In this document: in pieces, positions 39,083 through 49,790 of the stretch
Position numbering within the stretch: position 1 is the stretch's first letter
Layout of the letters: the number at the start of each line of letters is the position of its first letter
Assembly: GCF_001949145.1 (NCBI RefSeq)
Contig: NW_019091517.1
Coordinates: 155,457-215,456 of the forward strand
Direction of reading: 5' to 3'
Length of the DNA: 60,000 bases
Origin: Acanthaster planci
Lineage: Eukaryota > Echinodermata > Asteroidea > Valvatida > Acanthasteridae
Position numbers and translations under genes: made by a program
The notes under the pieces: generated by a model
Seen by the model: the letters and a program-made list of their open reading frames with translations, nothing else
Database searches by the model: none
What the model was told of the DNA's origin: nothing

Positions 39083-39979
39083 CTAGACATGGACGTCATA
39101 CTTCCTGATACCCCTTATTTATGCATGATTGTTGGCTCCTCGTGGATGGCAACTGAATTCACGTTGACAGAGTGCTCTGTGATAGATTCTCTTGTGCAAT
39201 CCCAGGGGAATTAAGATGTTGAGCATTACCATGGCAACTGCACACCAGGCCTCACCACTGTAGCTATTACAACTGGGCCGTGACGCGCTCGCCATAAAAA
39301 CGTGCATATCTGACCAGACATAATTTCATAGAGTTGCTGGACACTTAAGCTCTTACATTTGATACAGTGTTGACTATGCCGCACATTATTATACAGCAAT
39401 ACAGAATCTTGTGAGGGTGTAGTAAAGCAGAAATGCAAAGCGACGATTCTTGCTTGAAATGCTTATTTCTGAAGCCGTGCCGTAAAATGGAACAGTGAAA
39501 GGTCTCACCTTGGTGTAACTCTGGACGCGTCAGCTGGTGATGTATATCGGGAGTGTGACCAGGCAAAGTTGCTGAATTCAGCCAGAGGGAGTTGGACCAA
39601 ACAAAAGGACGGCACAAGAAAAATTGCCTCTCTGCATCGTGATAGGTGTAATTAATATTTATGTATGGTGTTCCATCATGGGGCTTGACACCCCCCACTA
39701 AAATCATCAAGTGCCTGTTTGTTTTGATGGGAAGTGAATCAAATGTGTTTTACTCAAATTGCCTATTTTTGTATTGAAAAGAAAGGAACAAAATGTGTCA
39801 GAACAGAGTGAGAGGTCAAATGTAACATTCCTTTTATTCCATAAAATGATCGTCATTAAGCAAAGAACAAAGCTTGTACATGTAGTATACCAAACGAGAT
39901 ACTTGCATTCTCATCGCAATCATATCAACACCTGATGTGGTTAGAATTGTTCAGTTTTATTTTCCATTCAGCATTTGTA

Positions 39980-40233
39980 CAGTGGGTCATTCTATAAATT
40001 CAGGATTTAAAAGTGTGACATTTTTGTATCCCTGTTACACCTGACCTGTGTAATTTGACCTGGAAATATCACTGAAATTACTATCAAACTATTTCTGTTT
40101 GTTCAGCAGGTACTTTTCATCAATTCATCACTCTTAGAAATCTTGGAAATGTGTTCTGAACTTACAAAATCACATTAGATGTGACCGGGACACACATCAA
40201 ATTGGACCTCTAATTTATAGGATGACCCCAGTG
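39980..40233. mobile_element. MITE, 254 bp, terminal inverted repeats
   Basis: The left end CAGTGGGTCATTCTATAAAT and the right end, reverse complemented, CACTGGGGTCATCCTATAAA, form a terminal inverted repeat of about 20 bp with few mismatches. The internal sequence matches 27,412-27,680. No ORF. A DNA-transposon-derived MITE of undetermined superfamily. I could not define a target duplication. Confidence 0.8.
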
Positions 40234-40342
40234 TCTCAAGATATTCATATACAAGAACCATTTATTCTTGACCAAAATATGTACATGTATATATAAAGAA
40301 AAATTGTATCAAACATTAACTTTCAGTATGTCAACGGTAAAC

Positions 40343-40348
40343 AATAAA
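40343..40348 (+). terminator. Candidate poly(A) signal AATAAA for CAMKK
   Basis: First canonical AATAAA downstream of the CAMKK stop codon, 1.26 kb away. There is no cDNA support. Confidence 0.25.
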
Positions 40349-42215
40349 ACTGCAAAAGGAATTTTAAAAACATTTAAGATTTAGCAATGTTGAGATGAGA
40401 CAAGATACCAAAACTTTCTGAAATTATCTTTTGAAAAATTGTCTTTGGCAAGTATTATGATTGTCTCATTTTTTGTGTGTGAAAATAACTCCCGTCCCCT
40501 TTAAAAAAAACCTCAGTGCTTCTGCTTCGAGATGACAATATGAAATGTATTCCTAAATGGAATCATTTCGATAGACTTGTTAACCACTGCCTACTGGGTG
40601 GATTTCTCATGATTAGGATGTGATGGTGGGACCTTTTCAATGTTTTCCGTTTTCAAAATTCTTCAAAAATTTATGTGTTCATTTACTGGACGTTTACACC
40701 CACACGAAAGACTCTCTGGTGGCTACTTTAGTCTGTCAGGCAACCTTCATTGATACCTGAGTATTCAGCCCAGGCCTGCAGCCCTGAAAAAAGAGAGCCC
40801 AGAATTGTTTGGTGTTGCATAATTTCCTTGGTTCCAGTGAATGCCAGTTGCATCTTTTCATACACAGCTGGATAAGTGAGCAGCGGCGCTGTGTCGCTAA
40901 TCAATGGGGCCTTGGAGCACTTTTGTCCGCGGTGCTAATCCACAGGTGCGTTATGCCCAAAGCAGTGGTATACCGTTTCAAAACAGTGCCGGATTACCCT
41001 CGAAAAATGGAAGGCGAAAAATGATGGCAATTCCCAGCAGTAGGTCCTTTGTTCCGAGTACAGTCTTTTGTTACACACACCAGCTCTTTTGTCCGAAACC
41101 GGGCACCCCAGCTCTGCGTAAAACCCACGGTGCCCAAACCGGGCTCCTCAGCAGGAAGTGGTTAAGACAGTAAAATGTCCAAATGGCATGACATGCCTTC
41201 CTGGGAGGGGGGAGGAGGTTCTTTAAAATTGATATCCTGATGCTTTACATTTTGTTTGTATCAACAACAAAATGAAACTGAACTCCATTAATCACTATGC
41301 GCAGTATCAAGTGCTCGTTATGTATTGCATTTATCTTATTGTACTGTGACCATCTAATTCTTCAAAAGGGAAGCAAATCATTAGGGATGTCACCAGAGCA
41401 TAGACTTGGTTGTGAAGTTTGATACAGGGGGAAGCAAGGAGTAGCATTTCCATTAAGTGGATATCATCCCTCTGGATCGCATCCTTAATGGTATTGGATG
41501 GCCCAATTCACTTTGTAGGAATATCTGACTTCTTGTAAGGCACACGATAGATAAATGTATTTAGTTTTCTTGAATTCTTATTTGATGTGTTCAAAATAAT
41601 CACTACAAGACGGCTGCAAATTTAAGCTAATTTATTCAGTTTTGTGCATTACTGCTAAAGAAAGGAAGTTTTCATGCTTGCAAAGTTAGCGTGAACTCAT
41701 TGACAGTGTTACGTTTTATAATTTGAAAACTGAAATGGCGATGGAGAGGTTTACTTTAAGCCATTTTCATGCTTTTTTTCTAATTTCCTTCAGAACCAAA
41801 AATACATTGCAATTTTTGTTGCGCTTTTGAGATTAAAATGATTTGAGCATCTGTTATAAATACGCTTATTGTTCTGGCCAGTGTTTTGCAAATTTTGATT
41901 TTTCTCATTTCAAAGGTATTCCTTTAATGCAGAAAGAATAGGGAAGTCTCCTTTGAGAGCACAGATTTGGTTGTTATTTATTCTCTGCTTACTGTCCTTT
42001 GTATTCAGACCATTGATGTATCTGCAGTGAGAAGAGACTACATGTATGTTTGATCCGTGAATATCATTGAAATTAAACGGGGAACCATATAGCCAGTCTT
42101 TGAAGAACCCAAATACAACCATTTGTAATCCAAACAGGTTCAGCTATACCCCGGGGAACCAATACATGTATGTGTATCCATTTGTAGTTTAACTTTGGAG
42201 ACCTACTTAATGATA

Positions 42216-42271
42216 TTGGGATGCTGAATCCCACACAAACAGCTCCCCACGGTTCAATTTCAGCATCCCAA
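42216..42271. repeat. Hairpin with 13-bp perfect arms
   Basis: TTGGGATGCTGAA (42,216-42,228) and TTCAGCATCCCAA (42,259-42,271) are exact reverse complements separated by 30 nt. Function unknown. Confidence 0.75.
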
Positions 42272-42771
42272 CCAAACATACAGTCTAGGGGGTGACGTTT
42301 TATGCAGCCTCATTCCAACACCTTATGATCAAGTATGTCCGCTTGAATGACCAACTGCATTCAGAATGTACAGTTATTTTACTCTCTTTGAAAGACCAAA
42401 ATGAGTGTCATTTTATGTACAGAATATTTTCTCTTTTATTCATTTTCATCCTTACTCAAGGAAAAAAAAGCTTTGGTCGCCAACATCACTTTATAAAGTC
42501 CAGAGTGCATATATTGCCTTGTCTTTCTATGGTAATGGCAAACTTGGAGTTATGTTATAAATCGTTTGTGGAAAATGTCAATTATAAGATTATGTTGGTC
42601 ATTTATACTGACCATGATGTATTGTCAGGTGTTACCTGCCTCATGTACGGAGTTGGTACTTATATTGGTAAGAAAAAAAATGGAACGGGATGAAAACTGC
42701 ATCTGAACCAGCTAGCAATGAGAGATGTTTAAGGCGTTGCTTTTGGCCGACTGTTGAGCAAGCATACATAT

Positions 42772-42851
42772 GTAGTTCCGAGTATGCACACGTAGTTCTC
42801 AGCATGCGCGCATAGTTCTGAGCATGTGCACATAGCTCTGAGCATGCACAA
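42772..42851. repeat. 20-bp minisatellite, four units, alternating purine-pyrimidine
   Basis: Four head-to-tail units with consensus RTAGTTCTGAGCATGCGCAC. Each unit has a 9-13 nt strictly alternating purine-pyrimidine core (GTATGCACACGTA, GCATGCGCGCAT, GCATGTGCACATA, GCATGCACA). Confidence 0.85.
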
Positions 42852-44346
42852 AACTGTCACAAAGGACCGGTGCAGTGCTGCTGGCACCAGCGTCTCCATG
42901 TCTCCCATTGTCACAGGTTCATACCTTACCTACTGTTCCTTTTTTACTCAATCTTCTAAATTGTGTGCCATGTCTGGTGCTGCCGGCAGTTAACAGAAGT
43001 AATTCACACACCTTTTTGAGTCGAGATCAGTTGGAATTGGACCAAACTATTATTGACTGACAAATATTTATTCAAGTGAACAGAAATTGAGATTTGGTAT
43101 GTACATGTACATACATGTAAGAAGGATGTTTAATATTGATATGTTGATCATGTAGATACTCAGTTGCTAGTGAGCGCCAATCATTGATTTATCAACTCGT
43201 AAAACAAAGTGCATGCATTTAGGTTCATCTGCTGGAAAATTCCATGATTAATACAAGGTACATCTCAGTTTCCAAACGTAGGACTGGTGCCATGTGCGTT
43301 ACCATCGGGTAACTCCTTTTTGGTGGGGAATTTATATTTTCATTTTTTTTAACTCATTTTTCAATAATTGTGCATTTCCTTTGGAAAAACAAACAGCAAG
43401 GTTACTGTTCAAACTTTTCCACAGCATTCACCACGACTCGAACACAATGTCAGTTCTAGTGTAAGTGGATTTTTCATTATTTAAAAATGTGTTTTTCTTG
43501 CTTCAAATTCCTTAATTTGAACGTAAGCATAAAAATGTTCCACAAAAATGCAAAGAAAATCTACTGCAAATCAAGCGAGATTCTTGAAATTAGGATTTTC
43601 GTAATCTGAGTGACTGGAAAGTCAGTCCAGTTTCTAAATCTACGTTCTGTGTAGCTCTCATGAACATCTAGCAATTATTCCTGTTGTATGTTGACAGGTT
43701 TTGTTTTTTTTTGTAAAAATAAAACAGAACAATTTATATCTACCAATGGATGTTGAAGGATTATAAATGGATATTTTCGCTAACTTTCTCATGAAAATTC
43801 TCATGAATTGCTATGAAAAATTGATTCTATTTTTACAAGTGTTTTAAGTCTGGCATCTTAAAAAAAGATGTGTCATAAAAAGCCACCCAGGACAATAAAA
43901 AGGGGATAAGAAATGCATGTGAAATTGTGAGAGTGATATTGATTTTCTTGTTTGTTCCATTTGCATTATTCTTTAGAATGCAACAATTTACTGTAAACAC
44001 TCCTGCGGTTCCAGATGTTTATATTTACAAACATTTATAAATCTTGCTCATACTTCTGAGCAGTTGGTGAGAAAAAAATTCTTTTTAGCACTGCAGTATA
44101 ACAAAGCAGTGCATGGCTGCAAAAACTGTTCATTTAGCTAAAAGTTTGACGTCTGTTTAAATTTTCCTAGCTTGAACCCCAATTCCCTATGCATTTTGAG
44201 CATACATGGACCAATGTAATACATATGTGGTACCAAGTATCAAAACAAGGTCTGCAATATGATTATGTGCTTACTTTTAAACATCAGCAACATGCTCCGC
44301 TGTTTTGTAAATGAAAAGAACAATGGCAGGTGCCTCCATGTTGACA

Positions 44347-44445
44347 TGCATGGTAGCCATTTTTCGGGTAACAGCTTTTGTTCCACAGGGATACGTGAGT
44401 GGACCTCTTGTGCTATCTCTCCATAACAAAGATGGCTACCATGCA
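44347..44445. repeat. 99-bp snap-back repeat with 14-bp perfect inverted ends
   Basis: TGCATGGTAGCCAT (44,347-44,360) and ATGGCTACCATGCA (44,432-44,445) are exact reverse complements. It lies about 230 bp beyond the CDIN1 stop codon and could be a short MITE or an RNA hairpin in a CDIN1 3' UTR. Confidence 0.7.
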
Positions 44446-44510
44446 CAGCCTCTATAAAGAGCAGTGTTACAATATTTTTTTAAACCATTCTTTGAGTCCC
44501 AATCAAATAA

Positions 44511-44522
44511 TTTTTTTTTTTT
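44511..44522 (-). other. A12 tract downstream of CDIN1 (possible retrocopy tail)
   Basis: On the minus strand, 12 consecutive A residues start 153 nt after the CDIN1 stop codon. This is the position and orientation expected of a poly(A) remnant if CDIN1 was inserted by retroposition. No AATAAA precedes it and no flanking target duplication was found, so chance is possible. Confidence 0.35.
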
Positions 44523-44675
44523 GTTCTGTTTTTCCGCAAGGTTTACCCAGCGAAGTCAGCAGAACTCGGCAACATTTTCGCTAGCCTAAATAAACTTATT
44601 TCCAGTGTGAAATTTACAATGCAAAAAACTGAAACATATGAACACTGTATGATTTTGGAAGAAATTAAGTTCTAT

Positions 44676-45539
44676 TTAGTCCACTCCATCCCATGAATCA
44701 ATTTTTGTGAAGTTTCTGGGGAAGTCATCAGCTAAAATGATGCCCTGCTCTGAACTTGTGGCAAACTCTTCAATAAATCCAAACCAGTAGATGACTAGAC
44801 CGGAGCCGAAGCGGTTCACATAGCTCCAGAACTGGTCCCTCATGTAGTTCTCGTGGCTGTGCTTGTCGCCAAAGGATGCTTTGCTCTCTATCCAATTGAC
44901 AACACGTCCCCCAATGGCTATGGGGACCTGTAGCTTGACATCGGGCGTCTTGTCGTAGCCTTTCCTCCTCATCTCTTCTTCCCCGAGGAATGCGAGGCCA
45001 TGTTCCTTCAGCGTCTTCTTGAGATGCACTTCTAGTTCCACCCCTATGGAGTGCTTGATGCTATCCACCAGGGGGCCGTAGCTGGAGTCCCACAGGACGC
45101 ACTGCTGCACCTCCATTGAAAGCACAGGATCCTCGATCAAGTAGGGCTCCCTAAGCATCTTGGTCACTCGGGTCTTGGGCACGGCCACCCCATCTCCGGA
45201 TGAGTGGAACAGGTGCCGCTCCAGGATGATGCGGGCCAGTAGGGCAGGGCTCAGGTCGATCTCGCGGGCAAGTCCCAACAGGACCGTTCCCTGTCTGCAG
45301 GAGCGGTCTGCGACCTGTTTCTGGTACCGGACGTAGTAGGCCTCCATGGCGGCCACCGAGCTGTGCCTGCCGTGCTGCTTCTTAGTTTTCACCTGGACCC
45401 GCTGCGAGTGGATGCTAATGAGGGTGTGGTATGACAGCGATGGGAATTGCTGCTGCACAAGCACCAGTGACTCCTTGGTTCCATCGCAGCACGCAGTCTC
45501 CAAGCATTCCACTATCTTCTTGTACTCAACAAGTTTCAT
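44676..45539 (-). CDS. CDIN1: CDAN1-interacting nuclease 1 (CDIN1/C15orf41 family), single exon
   Basis: A complete 287-residue protein; the human family member is about 281. Members are PD-(D/E)XK-fold nucleases that bind codanin-1; mutations in human CDIN1 cause congenital dyserythropoietic anaemia type I. The N-terminal half has the expected helical regions (MKLVEYKKIVECL, FPSLSYHTLISIHSQ, LAREIDLSPALLARIILER). The C-terminal half holds KGYDKTPD (D200), then NWIESKASFGD (E218, K220), the putative catalytic D...ExK, then DQFWSYVNRFGSGLVIYWFG. I chose the ATG at 45,539 because it aligns with the family start. The frame is open for 16 codons upstream to the MED21 stop codon. The gene has no introns, whereas vertebrate CDIN1 is split into many exons. 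It directly follows MED21 on the same strand and frame. Confidence 0.93.
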   Translation of the reverse strand: MKLVEYKKIVECLETACCDGTKESLVLVQQQFPSLSYHTLISIHSQRVQVKTKKQHGRHSSVAAMEAYYVRYQKQVADRSCRQGTVLLGLAREIDLSPALLARIILERHLFHSSGDGVAVPKTRVTKMLREPYLIEDPVLSMEVQQCVLWDSSYGPLVDSIKHSIGVELEVHLKKTLKEHGLAFLGEEEMRRKGYDKTPDVKLQVPIAIGGRVVNWIESKASFGDKHSHENYMRDQFWSYVNRFGSGLVIYWFGFIEEFATSSEQGIILADDFPRNFTKIDSWDGVD

Positions 45540-45587
45540 CTTAATACTTGGTCGGTTTCCTAATTTTTCTTTGCGAGCACGTATCAA
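45540..45587 (-). other. 48-nt in-frame spacer between MED21 stop and CDIN1 ATG
   Basis: Sixteen sense codons (reading LIRARKEKLGNRPSIK) separate the MED21 TGA from the CDIN1 ATG in the same frame. There is no stop codon, so readthrough of the TGA would give a fused product. The CDIN1 ATG has A at -3 and A at +4, an adequate context. Confidence 0.85.
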
Positions 45588-45800
45588 TCACGTCGTCTCT
45601 GGGTCACCCTCTTCACGCTTGACTTGTCCTTCCTTCTCTTGCTTGTTTTTCCTGTTACTCTGGGTTCGTAGCTGCGCCTCCGCAATGTCCCCCAGTGCCT
45701 CCTGTATTCTGACCAGTAGGGCCTCACCTCTCTCTACCACCTCGGCAAGTTTAGAGGCAGCCTCTTGGTTCTCAGTCTCCAACTGCCTCAAGGAGGCTTG
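45588..45800 (-). CDS. MED21: MED21 coding exon 3 (C-terminal coiled coil)
   Basis: Acceptor CTCCTAACAG. Encodes [20 protein letters not shown], then [20 protein letters not shown], then a Lys/Glu-rich tail ending DPETT and TGA at 45,590-45,588. The same exon carries on into CDIN1. Confidence 0.95.
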   Translation of the reverse strand, partial: QASLRQLETENQEAASKLAEVVERGEALLVRIQEALGDIAEAQLRTQSNRKNKQEKEGQVKREEGDPETT

Positions 45801-48800
45801 CTGTTAGGAGAAGATAAGGCCTGCTTATTGATGAAGTATGGAAGGGAAAAATATCAATTTGGGGCTCTCAGAAAAGAAATTTGGCATTACGAAATGCTAC
45901 AGTCAGGAAAATTAAGGATCAAGTTGAAACTACATGTAAAATGAGTGACTTTATCCAAGACTTGAGGCAGCATTTGGACTTTGCACTATGGCCACAAAGA
46001 AAGGGCCGTTAATACAAAATTGCACACTTGTTTTCCTTGATCTCACCTGAAGTTCAGGCGTGGATTCTTCACTGGGCAAGGAGTCAATCAGGACATCGAT
46101 GTCTTTGGCCGTGCGAGCGATGAGCTGGGCAAAGAGCTGGGTGTAGTCCTCCTGTGGCTGGGCTGGTTCTGGCTGTTGGATGACACCTTGCTTGTCAAAG
46201 CCAGGGAACTTCGCCGGAGTTGCACTTTGCTGGAGGACGCCGATGCTGTTACAAAAGTGCTCTGCAAGCTGTGACCAAATAGATTGGCACATTCATAAAT
46301 TTGGTTTTTATTAATAACAGGACAGTCCTTTCATGTAAATTCCACACAGGTTTTGTTACTGCAAAATGACATCACAGGATGTGCTCTTTATTAGGCGTGG
46401 GCGACCAATGAATTTCAGTAGTCATGGCGACTATCAATAAATAGTCGCGACAAGTCGCAATTATTAGCAGTTTATTTATCCATTTAAACCATGTCTGTGG
46501 TTGCATAAAATAACACAGGGTTAATTTTGGACAATGTCATACTGTGCATTCAGCTTATTTCGTTAGGGTGGTTCGACTTTACACTTTCATGAATGAAATA
46601 TGAGACTGTTTTTTAAGATAAAAACTTCATCAAAAACGCTGGTGACTTGTTTCTCTGCTTACTTACTACCAATTTTGGGAAGGAAACCTTGATCATTTTC
46701 CACAATGCAATCAACAACTTTTCTGGAGGTAAAAACACATGCTGTTAAATACATGTACATTCGCCAGTGTCCGACTGGTGCCAGACCTGCGACACAATGC
46801 TGTGATTGTCACAGTAGAGGACAGGGACCAGTTTATGGTCAGGCTGCGCTGAATCAGGCTGCAGGCTATTCCATGTTTTGAATTTGCACTGCTCTTACAT
46901 GAAACAATACAGCCATGCAGCATAGCAAATTTGTGAGAAATTTTATAATCCAAATATTTGAATATTCCATCGAATTGAAGGTTGATTATTTGAATAGTGA
47001 ATTATTCGAATTGACTCGGCCCTACGTCACTTTTGAGAGTCTCCATTTCATCAGCTTATGTCCAACTACTTTTCCTCTTTTAATGCTTCTCTGTTGTTAG
47101 TAGCCGATAAAAACTGAAACCTCTTGTTTGACAGACTAGTTTCATATGGGACACTGATTTATTTAACCACAGTATCATCACTTTCGTAGCATTTTACATG
47201 TACATATACACTACATGTATGCTGCAGCAGCACACATGGAATAGTCCGCCTAAGTGCAACCTCGACTGGGCTGCGTGCATGCTCCTTCACTAGCCCCTGG
47301 TCATGTAGAAAATGATGCTGACTGGCTATTCAGGATGAAACCAATTTCAATACGATAAACGTGAAGTCAATCATGTACATATTTCAACATTTAAATATCC
47401 AAAATACATGCAGTGGGATATATAAATTATACAATACCAGAGATTAGATTGTGCAAGGCATGGTGGGAACCAACCAACATGGCGCAGCAAGATCGTACCC
47501 ATGGGAACGAGGTTGACCTGAATGTTAACCCTCCTTTAGTTTTACAGCACAAATATGCACAAGTGCCCAAGGTCACTCTCTTGCATGTTGGTGCAGTGCA
47601 CAACATGACACAGCTGTGCTTCTTTGAGGTGTTTACCAAGTGACCCAAAGAGTGACTTCAGCATAGCAGGGTTAATTAATGAGTCTTCAACATGCATGAT
47701 GCATGCGATAGTCAAGGTGTGTCCTGGATGGTCAGTCACCTTCACATGACTTGGAGACTTCCATTTTCTTCAAGGGGAGGGTGAAACACTATTGTTACAT
47801 AAAAAGATGTCGAGACAGCCTATGACGAATAAAATATTTTTAGATCACTATGTGCAGAAGGTAATTGTTAATGTAAACAAAAGTTATTTTAACTTCACAA
47901 ACGTTTATATATTAAAAAGGAAATAAAGAAACAATAAATGACCCCTATTTTGGTCAATGAATGGAACCAGGCACCGTACAGTTCTACAAATCAGCCTTTC
48001 GATGACGGAGGAATTATAGGGAATAGTCGGAATTACAAATCATAAAAATTAAACAGTAATTTGTATAATAAAATTTGCGACTAATACAGAAGACTCTATC
48101 ACAGTGACACAGTGTGTACATTCGACATAAACCCTTTTTCGTTTAATAGACATGCATAAAAATACAACAATCCCAAAGCTTAAAAGCACAAATGCATGGC
48201 CCCACTCATGGATAATATCTTCAAGCAAGAAGGAATCATGTTCGCGCTCTGTGCAATCATGTCCAGATCGGACATGACTCATCGCGGCAGTGATGTACTG
48301 TACATGTACGTGTGCTGGCACTAGGCCCGCACAACTACTGTGACTTATCAACTATACCATCAAGAAAGGACACAAAACACTGGTGGTCGTGCACGACTAT
48401 CAAGTTGTGCAGTGAGTGTGAGCAGTTGAGTGAAGCTCTGTGTACAAACTTTCCATGTACATGAGCTTGGTGCATTGTGCAGCTCCACTGCACACAACAG
48501 GTGATTGCTGTGTCACATGTGGCACGGTGTTTCTTTGTGGGGACTGGGTACTCCGCTAGTTGGTTTTTTTTTTGGTAGTTCTGGGCAGAGGGCACATATA
48601 TAGCCGCGGGCGTGGGTTACAAGTTCCGACCACTAGTTGTAACACAGTCCGACTAGTCGCTGCATAACGACTAGTCATCTATCTGGAAATTGATAGTCAT
48701 GACCACCAATACTTATGGTATTGGCAACTTGACTAATTGCCCGGGCCTACTCTTCATTGTAGGGTCTGCTCTTTTTACGTCATAGACCTTGTTGTGTTTT

Positions 48801-49790
48801 TCCTACAAGTGGCTGCTAAAACTATGATTGGCTGTCAGTACAAAAGTAAAAGAATAAATCACAGAATGTTCAAAATCCGCAGCACCTATCAAACCATCAG
48901 AAAATAATACACGTATAACTACATGTAACTACTGCATGGAAATAAAATCCTCTTTAACATTGATGGGACAATAAACAGTTTAAACAAAACTGGGGTACGT
49001 GTAAAATAAAAAAACAACCAAAGGGTGATTTTTCTGCAATTTTTAGCTGCTCATAGGTAAAAATGACAGTGGTCTATATCAACTCCTTTTTTTCATTTTG
49101 AATGACAATTTGACAATAGGCCTGGGCGGACATCCGGAACATTCGCAAATGGTGGGAAGTAACCACACCATACCGATGAAAACTGTGATGTGCACACATA
49201 CCATGTACGTACTGATCAAAGAAAAGATTGAGTAGCCTGATCTTCCGACTGGCTGGTTCGCGCGCGTCGCCATAGTCGCAGTTGTTTTAATTGGAGCAGT
49301 CTGGTTACAACGTCCATGACCATATATATACACAATGTATTGCCACCTATAGTATTAGGCTATTGTCAAGTCTGATTGGTTTTCACAGTTGGGTTAAGTG
49401 GCAAAATAAGGGACCTGGCGACTAAACAGTCACGGACGTTAACTGTGTCAAGCCAAATTTTACAAAAATGAAAAAGAAGTTTGGAACCCAAAATAGTCTG
49501 GCCCCATCCTGTTTAATAGATTACATCGAATGTGATAGATTCAGGGTACAAGACAACAGTCAATGCGACCCCACAAGTCCGAAAATTGGGTCACGTCAAG
49601 AAGATAAGCGTCGTTTCTTTCTGCAGCAGATTTTAATAGTTTGTTGAATAAACAGGCTCATTATTAGCTGCACATCATTTTTGATCATCAAATTAACTCC
49701 AACCACATTTACATCCTCTGGTTGGTTCTAAGATCCCCTAAATTTTACCTGATTTACAGCATCTTGCAGTTGAGTGACCCTATCCGCCAT
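45588..49790 (-). CDS. MED21: Mediator of RNA polymerase II transcription subunit 21, three coding exons
   Basis: Subunit of the Mediator middle module, which bridges transcription factors and RNA polymerase II; it pairs with MED7 through a coiled coil. Exons on the minus strand: 49790-49749, 46268-46047 and 45800-45588, all GT/AG and phase 0, encoding 158 residues (human 144). It starts [14 protein letters not shown], the nearly invariant MED21 N-terminus. Exon 2 has [10 protein letters not shown] and [20 protein letters not shown] then DSLPSEES, the family signature. Exon 3 encodes the coiled coil [20 protein letters not shown] and a charged Lys/Glu-rich tail longer than in vertebrates. The final exon continues directly into CDIN1. 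Intron 1 (3,480 bp) holds a hAT-like element. Confidence 0.96.
46047..46268 (-). CDS. MED21: MED21 coding exon 2
   Basis: 74 codons from [14 protein letters not shown] through [19 protein letters not shown] to TPELQ. Acceptor GGTCACAG, donor CAG|GTGAGA. Confidence 0.96.
46392..48749. mobile_element. hAT-like non-autonomous element (2.36 kb) in MED21 intron 1
   Basis: The left end TAGGCGTGGGCGACCAAT and the right end, reverse complemented, TAGGCCCGGGCAATTAGT, are followed by inverted subterminal repeats sharing GACTATCAAT and several TAGTCG blocks. The immediate flanks are ctctttat (46,384-46,391) and ctcttcat (48,750-48,757), an 8-bp target duplication with one difference, as made by hAT transposases. 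No long transposase frame is found inside, so it is non-autonomous or gutted. Confidence 0.8.
46945..47024. mobile_element. Right-end fragment of the TAGGGCTG hAT-like MITE family
   Basis: The sequence from about AATATTTGAATATTCCAT through TTCGAATTGACTCGGCCCTA matches the right end of the element at 16,154-16,641 (GATGGAATTGAAGGTC, TTGAATTGGCTCAGCCCTA). No left end was recognised, so it is a fragment. It lies within the larger hAT-like element, so it either inserted later or is captured sequence. Confidence 0.6.
49447..49553 (+). repeat. Dispersed repeat segment (pair with 11,020-11,105)
   Basis: GGAACCCAAAATAGTCTGGC followed by TAGATTACATCGAATG and TAGATTCAG match the 11-kb copy in order, with substitutions. 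In MED21 intron 1. Confidence 0.6.
49749..49790 (-). CDS. MED21: MED21 coding exon 1
   Basis: Encodes [17 protein letters not shown] in context AACATGG, with A at -3 and G at +4, a strong start. Donor CAG|GTAAAA. Confidence 0.95.

Larger units (their letters stand above)
39083..40348 (+). other. Presumed CAMKK 3' UTR / downstream region
   Basis: From the stop codon, the first AATAAA I find on the plus strand is at 40,343-40,348. If it is used, the 3' UTR would be about 1.3 kb and include the MITE at 39,980-40,233. A different or non-canonical signal may be used earlier. Confidence 0.3.
40349..44675. other. Intergenic region between CAMKK and CDIN1
   Basis: Two convergent genes end on either side of this stretch. 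I see no conserved coding exon. It contains a hairpin (42,216-42,271), an alternating purine-pyrimidine 20-bp minisatellite (42,772-42,851) and a snap-back repeat (44,347-44,445). A minus-strand AATAAA (TTTATT on the plus strand, near 43,067) could serve the CDIN1 transcript, but it is 1.6 kb beyond the stop. Confidence 0.5.
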
